Below are positions 51,223 to 64,000 of a stretch of 64,000 nucleotides of DNA, piece by piece. The first letter of the stretch is position 1, and each line of letters starts with the position of its first letter. The stretch is from Pegea sp. RAD2-039 (taxonomy: Eukaryota > Chordata > Thaliacea > Salpida > Salpidae). Location: NCBI GenBank assembly GCA_034620365.1, contig JAQGEQ010000201.1, positions 744,001-808,000 on the forward strand, written 5' to 3'. The notes under the pieces were generated by a model. That model ran no database searches. It saw only the letters and a program-made list of their open reading frames with translations, and was not told the origin of the DNA. The position numbers and the translations under genes are program-made.

Positions 51223-52338
51223 TTATTCAACTATATTTGAGATATTTTGATCAATAGGCCACATTAGTTCACTATCAAGTACAATATCGAGAGGACGATC
51301 AAACATTTTCAAATATTGACCAGGTGTCAGCAAAGAATCGCTCATCATAAGTAGAACAAGGTGATCAGAATGTATCAAAAGGTCACCTGTCATCTCTTGG
51401 AACCTTTCTGGGTTCTGTTGAACATTAAAGCTTTTGATTATTAGATCAGATATTTGAGGCAAATCACTTACGTTGCTTTTTGGTGATCTCATGAGAAAAG
51501 CTCCAATTTTAAGAATAGAAGAAATAACTTCAAAAATAAATGTTTGAACCGGTTGCTTCAACTACAAAGGAAATTGTCAGTGTTTGTAAATCGAAAGTTT
51601 TCAAAATTACAACCTGAAAAGTACCAATAGGACGGGAAAGATTTAGAATCTGATAGCTCCATTGTTGAAACAGTCTGCAACAAACTGGTTGCTATAACAA
51701 CAATAAAAGGAACGAGCGCACCTGGTTGGAATGTCGTGACTAATATGAACTATTTTCGTTTCTGGAAAGATGCTACTACCGTCATCACTAGAGGGAGTTG
51801 CTGAGTGAAGATTATGTAACGCATCAATAATCAGCTCCATCGAAGATTCAAATGCATGAACAATATAATCGGGATAAATCAGAAGAATCCCTGAGGTAGC
51901 TTCACATTGATGTTTACGCTAAAAATGAAGTCATAAAACTTACATAAATTACAATAGTATCAAGTATAATGACTTTGAGTAGCTAAAAAGCTTATTGAGC
52001 TTTAAACAAACATAATTCAAATTGTTACCTGCAAGCCATCAAATAAATCACTGAAATAACTTCCAATTGATTCTTTGCTTTGTAAATATTCAGAGATTTT
52101 TGATATACAGATGATTCTAAGAAAATAAAATTAAGAATAAACAACAATTATTATTAAAAACTATTAGTTTGTTGATTGAAGGGCATATAATTTAATAACA
52201 AGAAATATTAATAAAAGTTTATTTGAACCTATTCAACAGGTACTTTTTGTTCAAGGTCTTTTGTTTCTCTTCTTGCAACACAAGATAGGAAACTCTTATA
52301 TCTAAATTTGTTTCATCTTCATCTTTTTTTGACAACAT
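51223..52338 (-). CDS. TEX47-like protein with a degenerate BLUF-type fold
   Basis: Exons: 52338-52229, 52116-52029, 51918-51722, 51674-51614, 51561-51223. All phases agree. Up to 267 residues. The order resembles the testis-expressed TEX47 (C7orf62) family as I recall it: LVLQEEKQKTLNKKYLLNR, IICISKIS, ATSGILLIYPDYIVHAFESS, HISHDIPTRLFQQWSYQIL, then LLTPGQYLKMFDRPL and SELMWPI near the end. The TGxLL...hhE pattern and the R-x-F-x-x-W helix correspond to a BLUF flavin-binding domain. The Gln essential for BLUF light sensing is replaced by His (YIVHAFE), so photochemistry is unlikely. TEX47 has links to sperm, but its role is not established. The last exon contains a possible 57-base in-frame intron (51471-51415). 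Confidence 0.68.
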
Positions 52339-55158
52339 TTGAAATGATAATAAAGAAAATCAAAAACTCAGTGCTGATTCTCAAATAATAGATCAAACAA
52401 ATCTATAAAAAACTATGATAAATTTACAGAACACATGTACACTTAAACATATTTATTCTCAATTGGTTACTTTTCATAAACAAGTTATAAATAGATATTA
52501 ATTATAAAAAAATAATCATTTTTATTGAAATAACAACTTTAACAATCTTAGCCAAAAAGTTTTAGCTTAAAAACTAAAAGTTATTCCTTTTTAAAGTTTG
52601 TTTTGAAATTACTTAAATTATCAGAATTAACAGATTACTTTATTTTACAATTTAATATTTGCTTATACATACTAAAAGTTCAATAATACAAAATTATATT
52701 TCCAGGACATCAACATAAAAAATTTTAAATTATAATTAATATTTTTACATTTTTTTAGTTATCCCAAATTTAATTATATCTTTATAAATAAAAATGATGT
52801 ACATTTATCTTTAAAAAATTAAAGATAAAAACAAAACGTTGTAAGAGCAGTGTTCCAAATTTCAAAGTTTAAAATTGGTTTCACTCATTTAACTAAGTAA
52901 TAAATATATATGTTACTAAATGAAATTAAAAAAAGTTATTAAAACAAGTATGAAAGTATATTTGAAACACTACTATTTAACTTTATTGGATAGGTAGCAT
53001 GTAACAGTGTATCTAAGCAACCATAAAAAAGGTCCTTTTGTGAAACTTTTATAAGTTATTTATTTTTTAATTGTTTTAGACTTTTGGTCATTATAATATT
53101 TTTAAAAAGTCTTATGATATTTTGAAATAAGTTATTACGGTTGTATCTCATCATGAATAAAAATTTATTAAATGTAAACTACTCATTTTAAATGCAACTT
53201 AAAGAATTAAGTAATACAAAAGCTACAAAATTAATTATCATTTATCAGTTAACAAGAAAGATTTATACTATTAAACTGTTGATAGAATTAAAATAAAGTA
53301 CTAATGTCAAATACTAATGGTACATTAAAGTATTTTACATTTAAAGTTATATGAGCACAGCTGATTCAATAAAAAGTTTTAAGAAAGAAAGTTTAAGTTT
53401 TATGTTGTAAAGCTAATACCCTGTTCAGGATGTAAATAAAGTTGTAATGAAAGGTTTAAGAATATTGCTTCCTAGTTTATAAATTTTACTTTAATAGATG
53501 AAGAAAAACTAAAGTATCGATGGAGAAATAATCACTAATTAATGATGTTAACATTTGCAAAAACAAACTTGTCGATTTGGTTAAAACAGTTATAGGCCCA
53601 GCATAAGCTGCAGATCAAAGATATATGAACTTTAATATTACTTTTATTGTTTGAATAGTAAGAGTTTGCAAAAAACTAACTTGTTGCTAATGTTTTTTGT
53701 AAACGTATTGATAAACTACATATAAATAAAAACTCATAGTGACAATGAAGTTTTTAACTACAAACTTTTCGAGGAAAAGATTAAAAGATATATAACTAGG
53801 AAATATTAATTAGATAACCTTAAGACCCAAAATAAAGTTGAAAACAGTCGGAACGTAACCACCATTTTCATCTAACAAAATCACAAAATTAGCAGCCAAT
53901 CACAATAATGTAAAACTGTAAAAACTAGAATATAAAATCTTAAAAAATGTAAAATATAAAATATACATATAAGAAACTTGTAGAATACAGTTTGGCGTAA
54001 CACTAACAACAGTTTTTAAGTTTAAAGTCACACCAAACACATGAAAAGCATTTAATCTGAAGGTTTGTACTTCACCAACTTTGTTACGATTCTTAATATT
54101 TTCCGAATATTTACCACCATTAACTACGAAATAAAGAAAGTAGTATATCAAATATTTCCTAAAAACTGATATGCTCTTAACTTTTTTGTGGTGATCTTAG
54201 TTTTGTAACATGTAATATAAATTCTGTCATTTATAAAGCCTTTGTCTGCATTATGCTATTGTACGTCAGAAACATCGACTTTGTCGAAAGATAACTAAAA
54301 TAAACTCAACACCTTCGATTTTAGTTGTCTTCGTTGTATCTTACGTATAACATCGCAAAAAGCAAACGCAACATCGGCCGTCCTTTTCTCTGTTTTTCGA
54401 AGAAGAAACCTGCAAGCGCGATTTGAAATTGCTCAACATCAACACTATCAATTGGGAAGATATCGCAGCAGATCACTACTAATGGCGCTCTCTTCTCTGC
54501 AAACAAATGAATGATAGAGAAGTAAAACCAGATCCAAAGAATAAAAAAGAAACCTCAAAAGCTGTTTCTTTTGCATTTTGATGTGTCTTGCTTTATTAGT
54601 TCCTTTGCATCTCACTGTGTTTCGCTTTGTTTTCAGTATCATCACTCAAAGTACGTCTAGCATAGCAGATCTCGGCCGAAACAGGCATTTATTATTAGTA
54701 TTGATGTAAGCTCATTTATGTGCACAAAATTTTAAAGAATGTTAAATTTAAATCTTCCCATACCTATATTTTTAAGTTCAGTTTTTTGGGCAATTAAATT
54801 TGAAACTATAAAATTATAATTTTATCATAAATTTCAGGTAATTTTTGGAAAATGGTAATAAAAATTAACATAGTTTAAATAATAACAAAAAATGATTGAA
54901 ACATAAGTGACATTTCAAAACAAATGTTTTTCAAACAATTATACATACAACCACAATCTATTTTTCTATTAAAAAACGATAATTAAGAAGGTATAATAAA
55001 TCCAAACTTAATAGAAAAATCACTAAAAAAACTTTGAATTTTTTATTTTCCTGTAATGTAATAAAGTATCTAATTTCTCCATGATCAATTTTTAAAACAA
55101 TTTTAAAACTTTTGGTGTTGTATAAAATGATATTATAAAAAAATTGATTGTTATTATA
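52339..55158. other. AT-rich intergenic region between TEX47-like gene and tRNA-Leu
   Basis: Mostly AT-rich without genes. A more complex stretch at about 54,310-54,640 is richer in G+C and ends in a repeat tail (54,640-54,705). No confident coding exon was found. Confidence 0.5.
54310..54705 (+). repeat. Probable interspersed element ending in the TCTCGGCC tail
   Basis: A G+C-richer block in AT-rich surroundings. It ends with ATCATCACTCAAAGTACGTC ... ATCTCGGCCGAAACAGGC and an ATT-rich tract, matching the tail at 49.13 kb. The body gives only short frames. It is probably a truncated retroelement copy in plus orientation; the left edge is uncertain. Confidence 0.45.
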
Positions 55159-55240
55159 GGTAGCGTGGCCGAGTGGTCTAAGGCGCTGGATTTAGGCTCC
55201 AGTCATTTCGATGGCGTGGGTTCGAATCCCACCGCTGCCA
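55159..55240 (+). tRNA. tRNA-Leu (anticodon UAG)
   Basis: Acceptor stem GGTAGCG pairs with CGCTGCC with one G-T wobble. The D arm contains A-box TGGCCGAGTGG. The anticodon stem CTGGA/TCCAG encloses loop TTTAGGC, giving anticodon TAG, which reads CUA leucine codons. The long variable arm (TCATTTCGATGGC) is typical of tRNA-Leu, and the T arm has B-box GGTTCGAATCC. No intron and no encoded CCA. A run of T residues directly downstream can serve as the polymerase III terminator. It stands alone, with no tRNA cluster nearby. Confidence 0.96.
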
Positions 55241-57743
55241 TTTTTATTTTATTTTTTTATACATTTTCTAGAATAACAAATATTTTGAATCGATCTATTA
55301 ATGTTTTTTTTTTATTAATATCATTAAACTTTATAAAGAATAATAATTGTATTTTGACTATATAGTTCATAATTACTTCATCTAAGGTAATTTGATTGCA
55401 AAACATTATAATGTTTCTACTATATTTATTAGTAGTCGCAGGTATTTTTGAAAAAGTTAAATATTGTTATAAATCATTAATTTTAGACTTCAAACTATCA
55501 TTGAAATATTTTCTAACCAGCTTTATTAAAAATAACTTTCAATACATATTGCTAATATATATATTTTAGTAGAACTTTTAATATTTTTTAGTCTTTATTC
55601 TTTTTTAATAAAGTCAAATGTTAAGTGCTGAAAAAAATTTTACGAATAAAATATCAATCATTATCAGTGTTCAAGTATCAAAAATCAATTTCAAATCTAT
55701 TTCAATTAAGTTTTGACGTACATTAATCATAAACTTTTAGAGACTTTCCAATCTTTATCCTTTTTAGGATAGTTATTAAAAAAATGTCTACTATGAAGTA
55801 AAGTGAAGCTTTGCCAACGAATATTTACAGATCAAATCAATTTTGCATAACCACAATGAAACTGCACTTCTATTTGAAAAATTAAATCTAAGTTGCTCAA
55901 GATATCAGGGTTTATAACAAATAAAGTATATTCTTTGGTACTATATCAAGTTTTAAAAAACATTTTTTAATGAAATATATAGATTCACTATCTAATAAAT
56001 ACTGTTTTAGTAGACCCATTTGATTAGAAATCATATCAATATTCACTTAAAATGAAGAAAAACTCGATTGCATTTCTTGTAATGTTGAAATATAATGTGA
56101 AAAGTAAGAAATAGCTAAATAGTAACGAAAACTTTAGATGAATTTGAGTTTTCTATTCACCCAATTTTGTTTCACCCAAGTAAAGTAGGATTAAACTATT
56201 TAACTCATTAGTACTTGAAACTATAATAATCTTTTGGAGATTAGAGTCTTATTTATCTTACTTAAAGATGCAGTTTATCAGAATGTAAGAGTTTACTTTA
56301 CAGTTAAATATCATTAAAATTAATAGAAACGTAGTTTCGACAAACCTTATAGCTTTTTTACTTTTAAGCTATTGTAAAAAATTAAGTGAAAAATTTAATT
56401 ATATTAAATACTTTTCAATAACTTTACATTAATTTTTTATTCTATATTTTTAAGCAAGATAATCTATAATTATATTTTTTTTACTAAAATTTTTATTGTA
56501 TAATTCACAAAGTCTGTAGAATAATTGCAAATAGAGAAAATTTCTCAAACACCACAAGTGCAAGATCTGGTTGGTTAAAATGTGGTAATTTAGTTCAGCC
56601 ATTTCGATTTAATTCTCTTGTAGTTTATTTATAATTTGCTTATATTGTTTTATATTGATATCGTTTATTTAACATTTTATTTACAAATTTTTTTGTTTTT
56701 GAAAAATTATTTTTTAAGGCATAATGTTATTTTTGACTTAATATTTAAGTGCGGCTTGTACAGGAATACTTATATTTGGATGAAAAACAATTAAACTTTA
56801 CACTTATTTACATATTTTGTCAAGTTTTAATATGAAATGATTTCAAAATATTAAAAATATTTATACTGTATGTTATGCGTGAATATAGATATTGAATATA
56901 TTGAAAAAATATAACTCTTTAACTTCATGTTTTTCTAGCTTCATCTAATAGATAGCTTATGTTAGTTGAAATTTTTCTTTGTAAAAAACGTGATTACTTA
57001 TATTTGCTTTCTTTAAATTAAACATGTTTTTAAACCTATAATTTATTACCTAATGATGAAAGCTTGCAAATATAAAAAAATTAAATATTCTCTAGGAATT
57101 TATTATTAAAACTGATATGAACAATTTTAAGTTCATGATTTCAAATGACAATTTCTTAATTTAAATATATTTATAAACTATTTTTTCATATAATTTAAAT
57201 TTGTTCATAAAGTGATAATTAAAGAAAGATTATACTACTCTGATAATATAGATATAAATTAAGTTTGAACATTTAATCATTATTATTTTTTTAGTTTTAA
57301 ATCTCAAATTTTTTAAATTGTTTGATTTAATTAAACTGTTTTTTAAGGAAGTAAAGCAGTTTTACACTATTGTTGTTGATCACCTACTTTCTGATACTTC
57401 TTTATTATATAGTAACAAAAAATAAGTAAAATACTTGATCTAATAGAAGAATAATTTAGATATTAAATTTTAGTTTTATTACTTTTTATACCTTTAAAAC
57501 AGATTTTAAAATTTATATTATATATATCTCAAAAAAAGCTTATCATTTCAATTTTATTTATTTAATAAAAAATGTTTCATGTATCTTTTTCTACTTACCA
57601 AGCCTAAATAAAAGGAAAGTAAATATTAAAAAATCTCTATTTAATAAAACTAAATTTTATTTCATCTATTTTCTAATTTATTTTCTGATTCTTTTTTATA
57701 CAGAAAGTTTTACTTAAGTTTTTTTTAAGCTAAATTTACTAAG
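55241..57743. other. AT-rich intergenic region upstream of CARM1
   Basis: About 2.5 kb of very AT-rich sequence. Beyond the tRNA terminator T-runs I see no gene, repeat or clear motif. Confidence 0.5.
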
Positions 57744-60167
<2,424 letters not shown>

Positions 60168-60584
60168 ATCATCATCATCACTTCAAGTGTGCGCCCCCAA
60201 ACCCAGTTCCTTTGTAACACTTGATGTCCGGGTCATTCAATCAAATACTTGTGGTATATCTTACTGCCCACTTGTGGACCAGCTTGCCACAAAACCGTCC
60301 CAATCACCTAGCCGCAGCCTTGTCTTCATCTGCAGTTGCTAGTTTCATTGACTCGTCCTTATATCTAATGTAGTTGGTCAATAGCTGAAGATAACCTTCA
60401 CTTTTTGGTCAATTTTGTTATTGAGGCGTGTACACCGGGCTCATTTGAATATTTGAGCAATTAATAAAGTCATTTAAGTTTTCATCCAAGCTCTTTTGAT
60501 GTCTTCAATCAAACATCAGATTTCCAGCTGCTAATGACTTGAAGACAAATTTAGTTGTTGCAGTTTTATTAGTTTATGAGGCAC
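60168..60584. other. CARM1 3' UTR and flank
   Basis: Transcribed tail with AATAAA near 60,468, then about 100 bases of unremarkable sequence before the inverted-repeat arm begins. Confidence 0.6.
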
Positions 60585-60836
60585 AAAATTTGGCGAGTTG
60601 TTGAATGTGGTTAGTTGGTGAGAAATCATCTATAATGAATAGATGAATTACTTTCTACATCGAAGATTTTTTATTCTAAACAAGATTTGTTATCACTAAG
60701 GTGATTATGGAGATCCTTAGAGCTTTAAGTGAATCTGCCTAACGACCAGAAACCTCATTTCGAATCAGCTATTTGAATAAAATTCAATTTACTACAAATT
60801 TAATGACAAGTAGTTGATGCAAATGATAATTGAGTA
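60585..60836. repeat. Inverted repeat arm B, segment 1
   Basis: Reverse complement of 39,668-39,922 with a few single-base differences. Here it abuts segment 2 directly, at GATGCAAATGATAATTGAGT. Confidence 0.85.
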
Positions 60837-60837
60837 T

Positions 60838-62152
60838 CAAGCAAGTCTTTAGCATTTTCCATCACCTGTTCAAGATTTTGCATTACAAAAGTTGTTTACT
60901 CTCATATTCATAAATAAGAAGATTCATAAATTAAAGTTTCACATCAATGGGGGTTTGTAATATGCTCTGTTTGAGACTGGAACAAGAAGATGGCTTACTA
61001 ATAAATAAATATATTTATTGCACCTTTTATACCTTAGGTTCTTCATCAAGTTGTTATTAACTATTCCTTAAAATAATGATCAAATTACATTTGCTAAAAT
61101 TTTGCTTAAAATTGTTAGACAAAGATTACGGAGCCGAAAAGATGTAGAAATGGTTGTTTGAAAAAATCATTATTAAAACATTGTTTAAAAGGCTTTCCAT
61201 ATATTTTTATTTATAAGTTTGATTAAAAAATAAGACTACATGCTAATTTGTTATAAAGTGTAAAACTCTTTTAGTTTTTAAATAATACAATTAAGAAGTA
61301 TAAAAAAAATCTAAAAATATTTTTTTTTAAATACTTTAAAACTAAAAGTTGGACTTTACCTAATGGTTTTATAAATTATAGATTCATAATTGTAAAATGG
61401 TTTTTCTTTTTTTGTATAAATTGTAAAACTAATTTATATCTACAAAAGGTTTACTAAAAAATTAACAATCTCATATTGAAAGGAAACACTAGTTTTTATG
61501 CAAAAAATGTCAAAATAAATAAAACTGTAAATGAAAAAAAAACTGTTAAGGACAAAATATTTTTTTACTTTGAGATGTTATTGTTATATTTCATATATAC
61601 CTAAAGTCACAATACAGGAACTTTACTATTTTTTAAGTTATAAACACTAATGTTGCTGCTGTATTATACTTATTATATAGTTAATTCACTGCCTTTTGCT
61701 TTATTTTTGACAAAAGCTCTTGAACATAGCCAGCATGGTCGTGCTCGGCTGAAGCAGGACATTATATATTTCATAATGCTACTGTATTATTAACTCTGTT
61801 TGAATTTCATATTTTTCTCATCTTAATTGAAAATTACAACAAATTTAATATAGAGATTGCATTATCAAAGTATAGTTTAAAACTAAATACTTAGTTTTCA
61901 TTTTAATTCAGTCAATCAAACTCATTTTGCTAATAAGCGCAACAAACTTTTAAAAGTTGAAGTTATGAGGATCTTAAAAAGTTTCTTATTGAAGTTTAGT
62001 AAAATTGTTAATTACTGACTATTAGTTTATGATTTTCAACTAAGCTTGTAAAGATTTGTACCATTTTTAATTATTTAGTAAATACTATACAAAGAAAATA
62101 TTATTTTTAATACATACGTGTACACTACTTTTAACTAATCGAAAAGATTTAA
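60838..62152. repeat. Inverted repeat arm B, segment 2
   Basis: Reverse complement of 40,404-41,735, nearly identical over about 1.3 kb. It contains the short tail CTCGGCTGAAGCAGGACATT near 61,745. It ends about 220 bases before the stop codon of the Kelch gene. Confidence 0.9.
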
Positions 62153-62369
62153 ACGAAGATTATGTTTATAAAAATATCTAATCTGAAAATTGAATCGTAA
62201 CACAGAGTTACTGATAAAGCTTTTTTATTGAAATTTTGTAAAAAATACAAAAAATATCAAAGCATAAAATATTGCTTAAATAGTTGTCGAAAATTTACAA
62301 AAGCTTAAAAACTATTTGATAGTTGGAAAGGTCTTCACAGCAGACTATTAGTCAAGCAAACGTTGTTTC

Positions 62370-64000
62370 TTAAAAAGGGAAATTGACACATTTGTCAGGT
62401 ACACATGGTTGATAGCTGACCACGACTTGTTTGATATTTCCATTTGTCAATGCAGTTGTAATCCCAACTACTTTCCATTCGTTTTTTTCTTCATTGTAAC
62501 ATTCGATAGCTTCAAAATCATGATATCTACTTCGACCTCCTAAAATCAAACAACAAATCCATCATCATTGAACAAAACATTTTCAGCACTTCATAAAAAT
62601 GTCGAATATAAAAACAAATATTTACCAAAAGCATAAATCTTTCCGTGGAAGATAACAGTAGTAAAAAATTGTCTAGGAAACTGCACACTTGCTACCTCCT
62701 CCCAGTCACCACTATACACATTGTATCTTTCAACAGACTCTAAGTTTCTCGAATAATTCGTACCAGCAATGACGTAGATATAGTCACCAAGCGCGACTAC
62801 ACCTAATATGATTTACAAATTAGCCACCATCAAACGAGTAAACGCCATGATGACGCCATGATGACGTCATCAGCAAGTACCTGCACCAGCCCGAGGCGTC
62901 ATCATTGGTTTTATAGAACCCCATTTGTTATTGTATGCATCATATGTGGTGACAATAGAAACTGCAGATCGATCTATCTCACCACCAACCAGATACAATA
63001 TCTGATTGACGACAACACACCCAAAGCGAATGCGTAGCGTTTTCAACGTCCCCCTGTTTTCCCATTCATCACTAACTGGGTCATATCTGATGAAAACAAA
63101 ATAGTTTTTAATATTAGATTAAAATTTCACTTCATAACTCACTTCATCATTTTAGGTTCAGCTCCACATCCTGAAGACTTTCTGAAGACATATATTTCAT
63201 TATTGAGTACACCTAGCCCAAAGCAGCTTCCCGTTTTTTCTAAACTCTTGCACTTCTTCATTGTATTTGAAACTGGGTCGTATCTATAGATGTTATGACG
63301 TCATCATTAGTTTCTAGTGATGATGTCATATTTGTAACGTGGTGCTGCTGACCTGTTTATTTCTCCGTTTTTTGTCAACACAAATATGAAACCGTTGATT
63401 ATAAAAGCTGAATCGATATTGGCATATGATATCATCGGGATTTTGAAATTTTCAGATGTTAGGGTAGGCATGCTATAAGATGTTAGATTATTTAAGTAGC
63501 AAGATAAACTATTTAACGAGTAATCATCAACATTGCTCCAATTATTGGCTATGGCGTACATCACCTATGACGTCATCAGCTAGTTGATGAGTTGTAAAGT
63601 TATGATTGGTCAATCTTACTTGCGGAATATCTAATTGTCTTGGCTTGTAACTCTCTGGATTAAAAGATCTGATATTATCAAAGACTTCTTTGAGAAAATC
63701 ATAACATGTGCTTTGTACTATCGGACAATTCTCTAATTGCGATGAAAGAAACTTCGGTTTTAGTAGATGACAACGCACCTGAAGAAAATACGATTTTATA
63801 GTCACAGGTTTTACAATTTCAACCTCTTTAGATACTTACTTTATGAATTAAAGTATTTAAATAACATTTCCTTGAACTTAAGTCAAATTTAACCCAATTT
63901 AAAAGCATATCGTAGACTTGTGACTCGCAAACCACATGGAGATCATTAAGAGATAGTATTTTAAAGATTACAAACTGTGGTTGTGACTTCAACTCTTCAG
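62370..64000 (-). CDS. BACK/Kelch protein (KLHL type), 3' part only
   Basis: Substrate adaptor type of cullin-3 ubiquitin ligases (KLHL family). The visible part starts inside a BACK domain (LSLNDLHVVCESQVYDMLLN, then VRCHLLKPKFLSSQLENCPI), followed by a linker and Kelch blades. Blade motifs include RYDPVSNTMKK, RYDPVSDEWENRG, YNVYSGDWEEVASVQFPRQ and YNEEKNEWKVVG. The stop is at 62,370. The first exons, which should encode the BTB domain, lie beyond the right edge. Some blades lack the usual double glycine, so the propeller is divergent. The substrate and the exact KLHL member cannot be told. Introns are short and several contain TGACGTCA. Confidence 0.85.

Noticed and set aside
54321..54506. 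Conserved exon (LVVICCDIFPIDSVDVEQFQ) on the minus strand
   Set aside because: No splice partners and no family recognised; the block ends in a dispersed repeat tail on the plus strand, so a retroelement fragment is more likely.
55144..55365. Plus-strand protein frame over 73 codons
   Set aside because: It runs through the tRNA-Leu gene and has no start context or homology.

Overview
The window is nuclear DNA from an animal or close animal relative that makes motile cilia. Genes are split by many short GT..AG introns (often about 50-60 bases), intergenic DNA is very AT-rich, and one eukaryotic tRNA gene plus tRNA-derived SINE and LINE remnants are present. The gene set (axonemal dynein, KIF6-type kinesin, CEP83, a TEX47-like protein, CARM1, an SAFB-type SAP/RRM protein, an NXF-type export factor and a BACK/Kelch protein) fits a ciliated metazoan. 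I cannot name the species from sequence alone.

Layout. 2.1-4.7 kb (-): KIF6-like kinesin with a large insertion near the start of the motor. 8.1-13.9 kb (-): SAFB/SLTM-like SAP-RRM protein, with a SINE in its first intron. 16.65-19.0 kb (+): NXF/TAP-like mRNA export factor without the usual C-terminal UBA-like domain. 19.7-20.2 kb: 3' end of a LINE on the minus strand, whose tail matches the tail of the SINE at 13.6 kb. 20.9-37.9 kb (+): complete inner-arm dynein heavy chain of the DNAH7 type. 39.7-41.7 kb: one arm of a near-identical inverted repeat. 42.8-44.1 kb (+): an unrecognised protein with one C-terminal C2H2 zinc finger. 44.9-45.15 kb: 32-bp minisatellite. 45.2-48.7 kb (-): CEP83 with a nine-residue repeat tail. 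51.2-52.3 kb (-): TEX47/BLUF-fold protein. 55.16 kb (+): tRNA-Leu(UAG). 57.7-60.2 kb (+): CARM1/PRMT4. 60.6-62.15 kb: second arm of the inverted repeat. 62.4-64 kb (-): 3' part of a BACK/Kelch gene that runs out of the window.

Four of the nine protein genes (KIF6, DNAH7, CEP83, TEX47-like) have links to cilia, centrioles or sperm. Three act on gene expression (SAFB-like, NXF-like, CARM1). No operon-like arrangement is visible.

The most unusual signal is the palindrome TGACGTCA. I count about 29 copies, all in gene bodies and none in the long AT-rich spacers, where roughly half a copy would be expected for the whole window by chance. A second CG-centred palindrome, TCACGTGA, is enriched in the same way. 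Other notable signals are the inverted repeat with permuted segments, the SINE/LINE pair sharing a tail, the kinesin motor insertion, and several splice-site ambiguities that could give alternative proteins. All coordinates and motif counts were read by eye.
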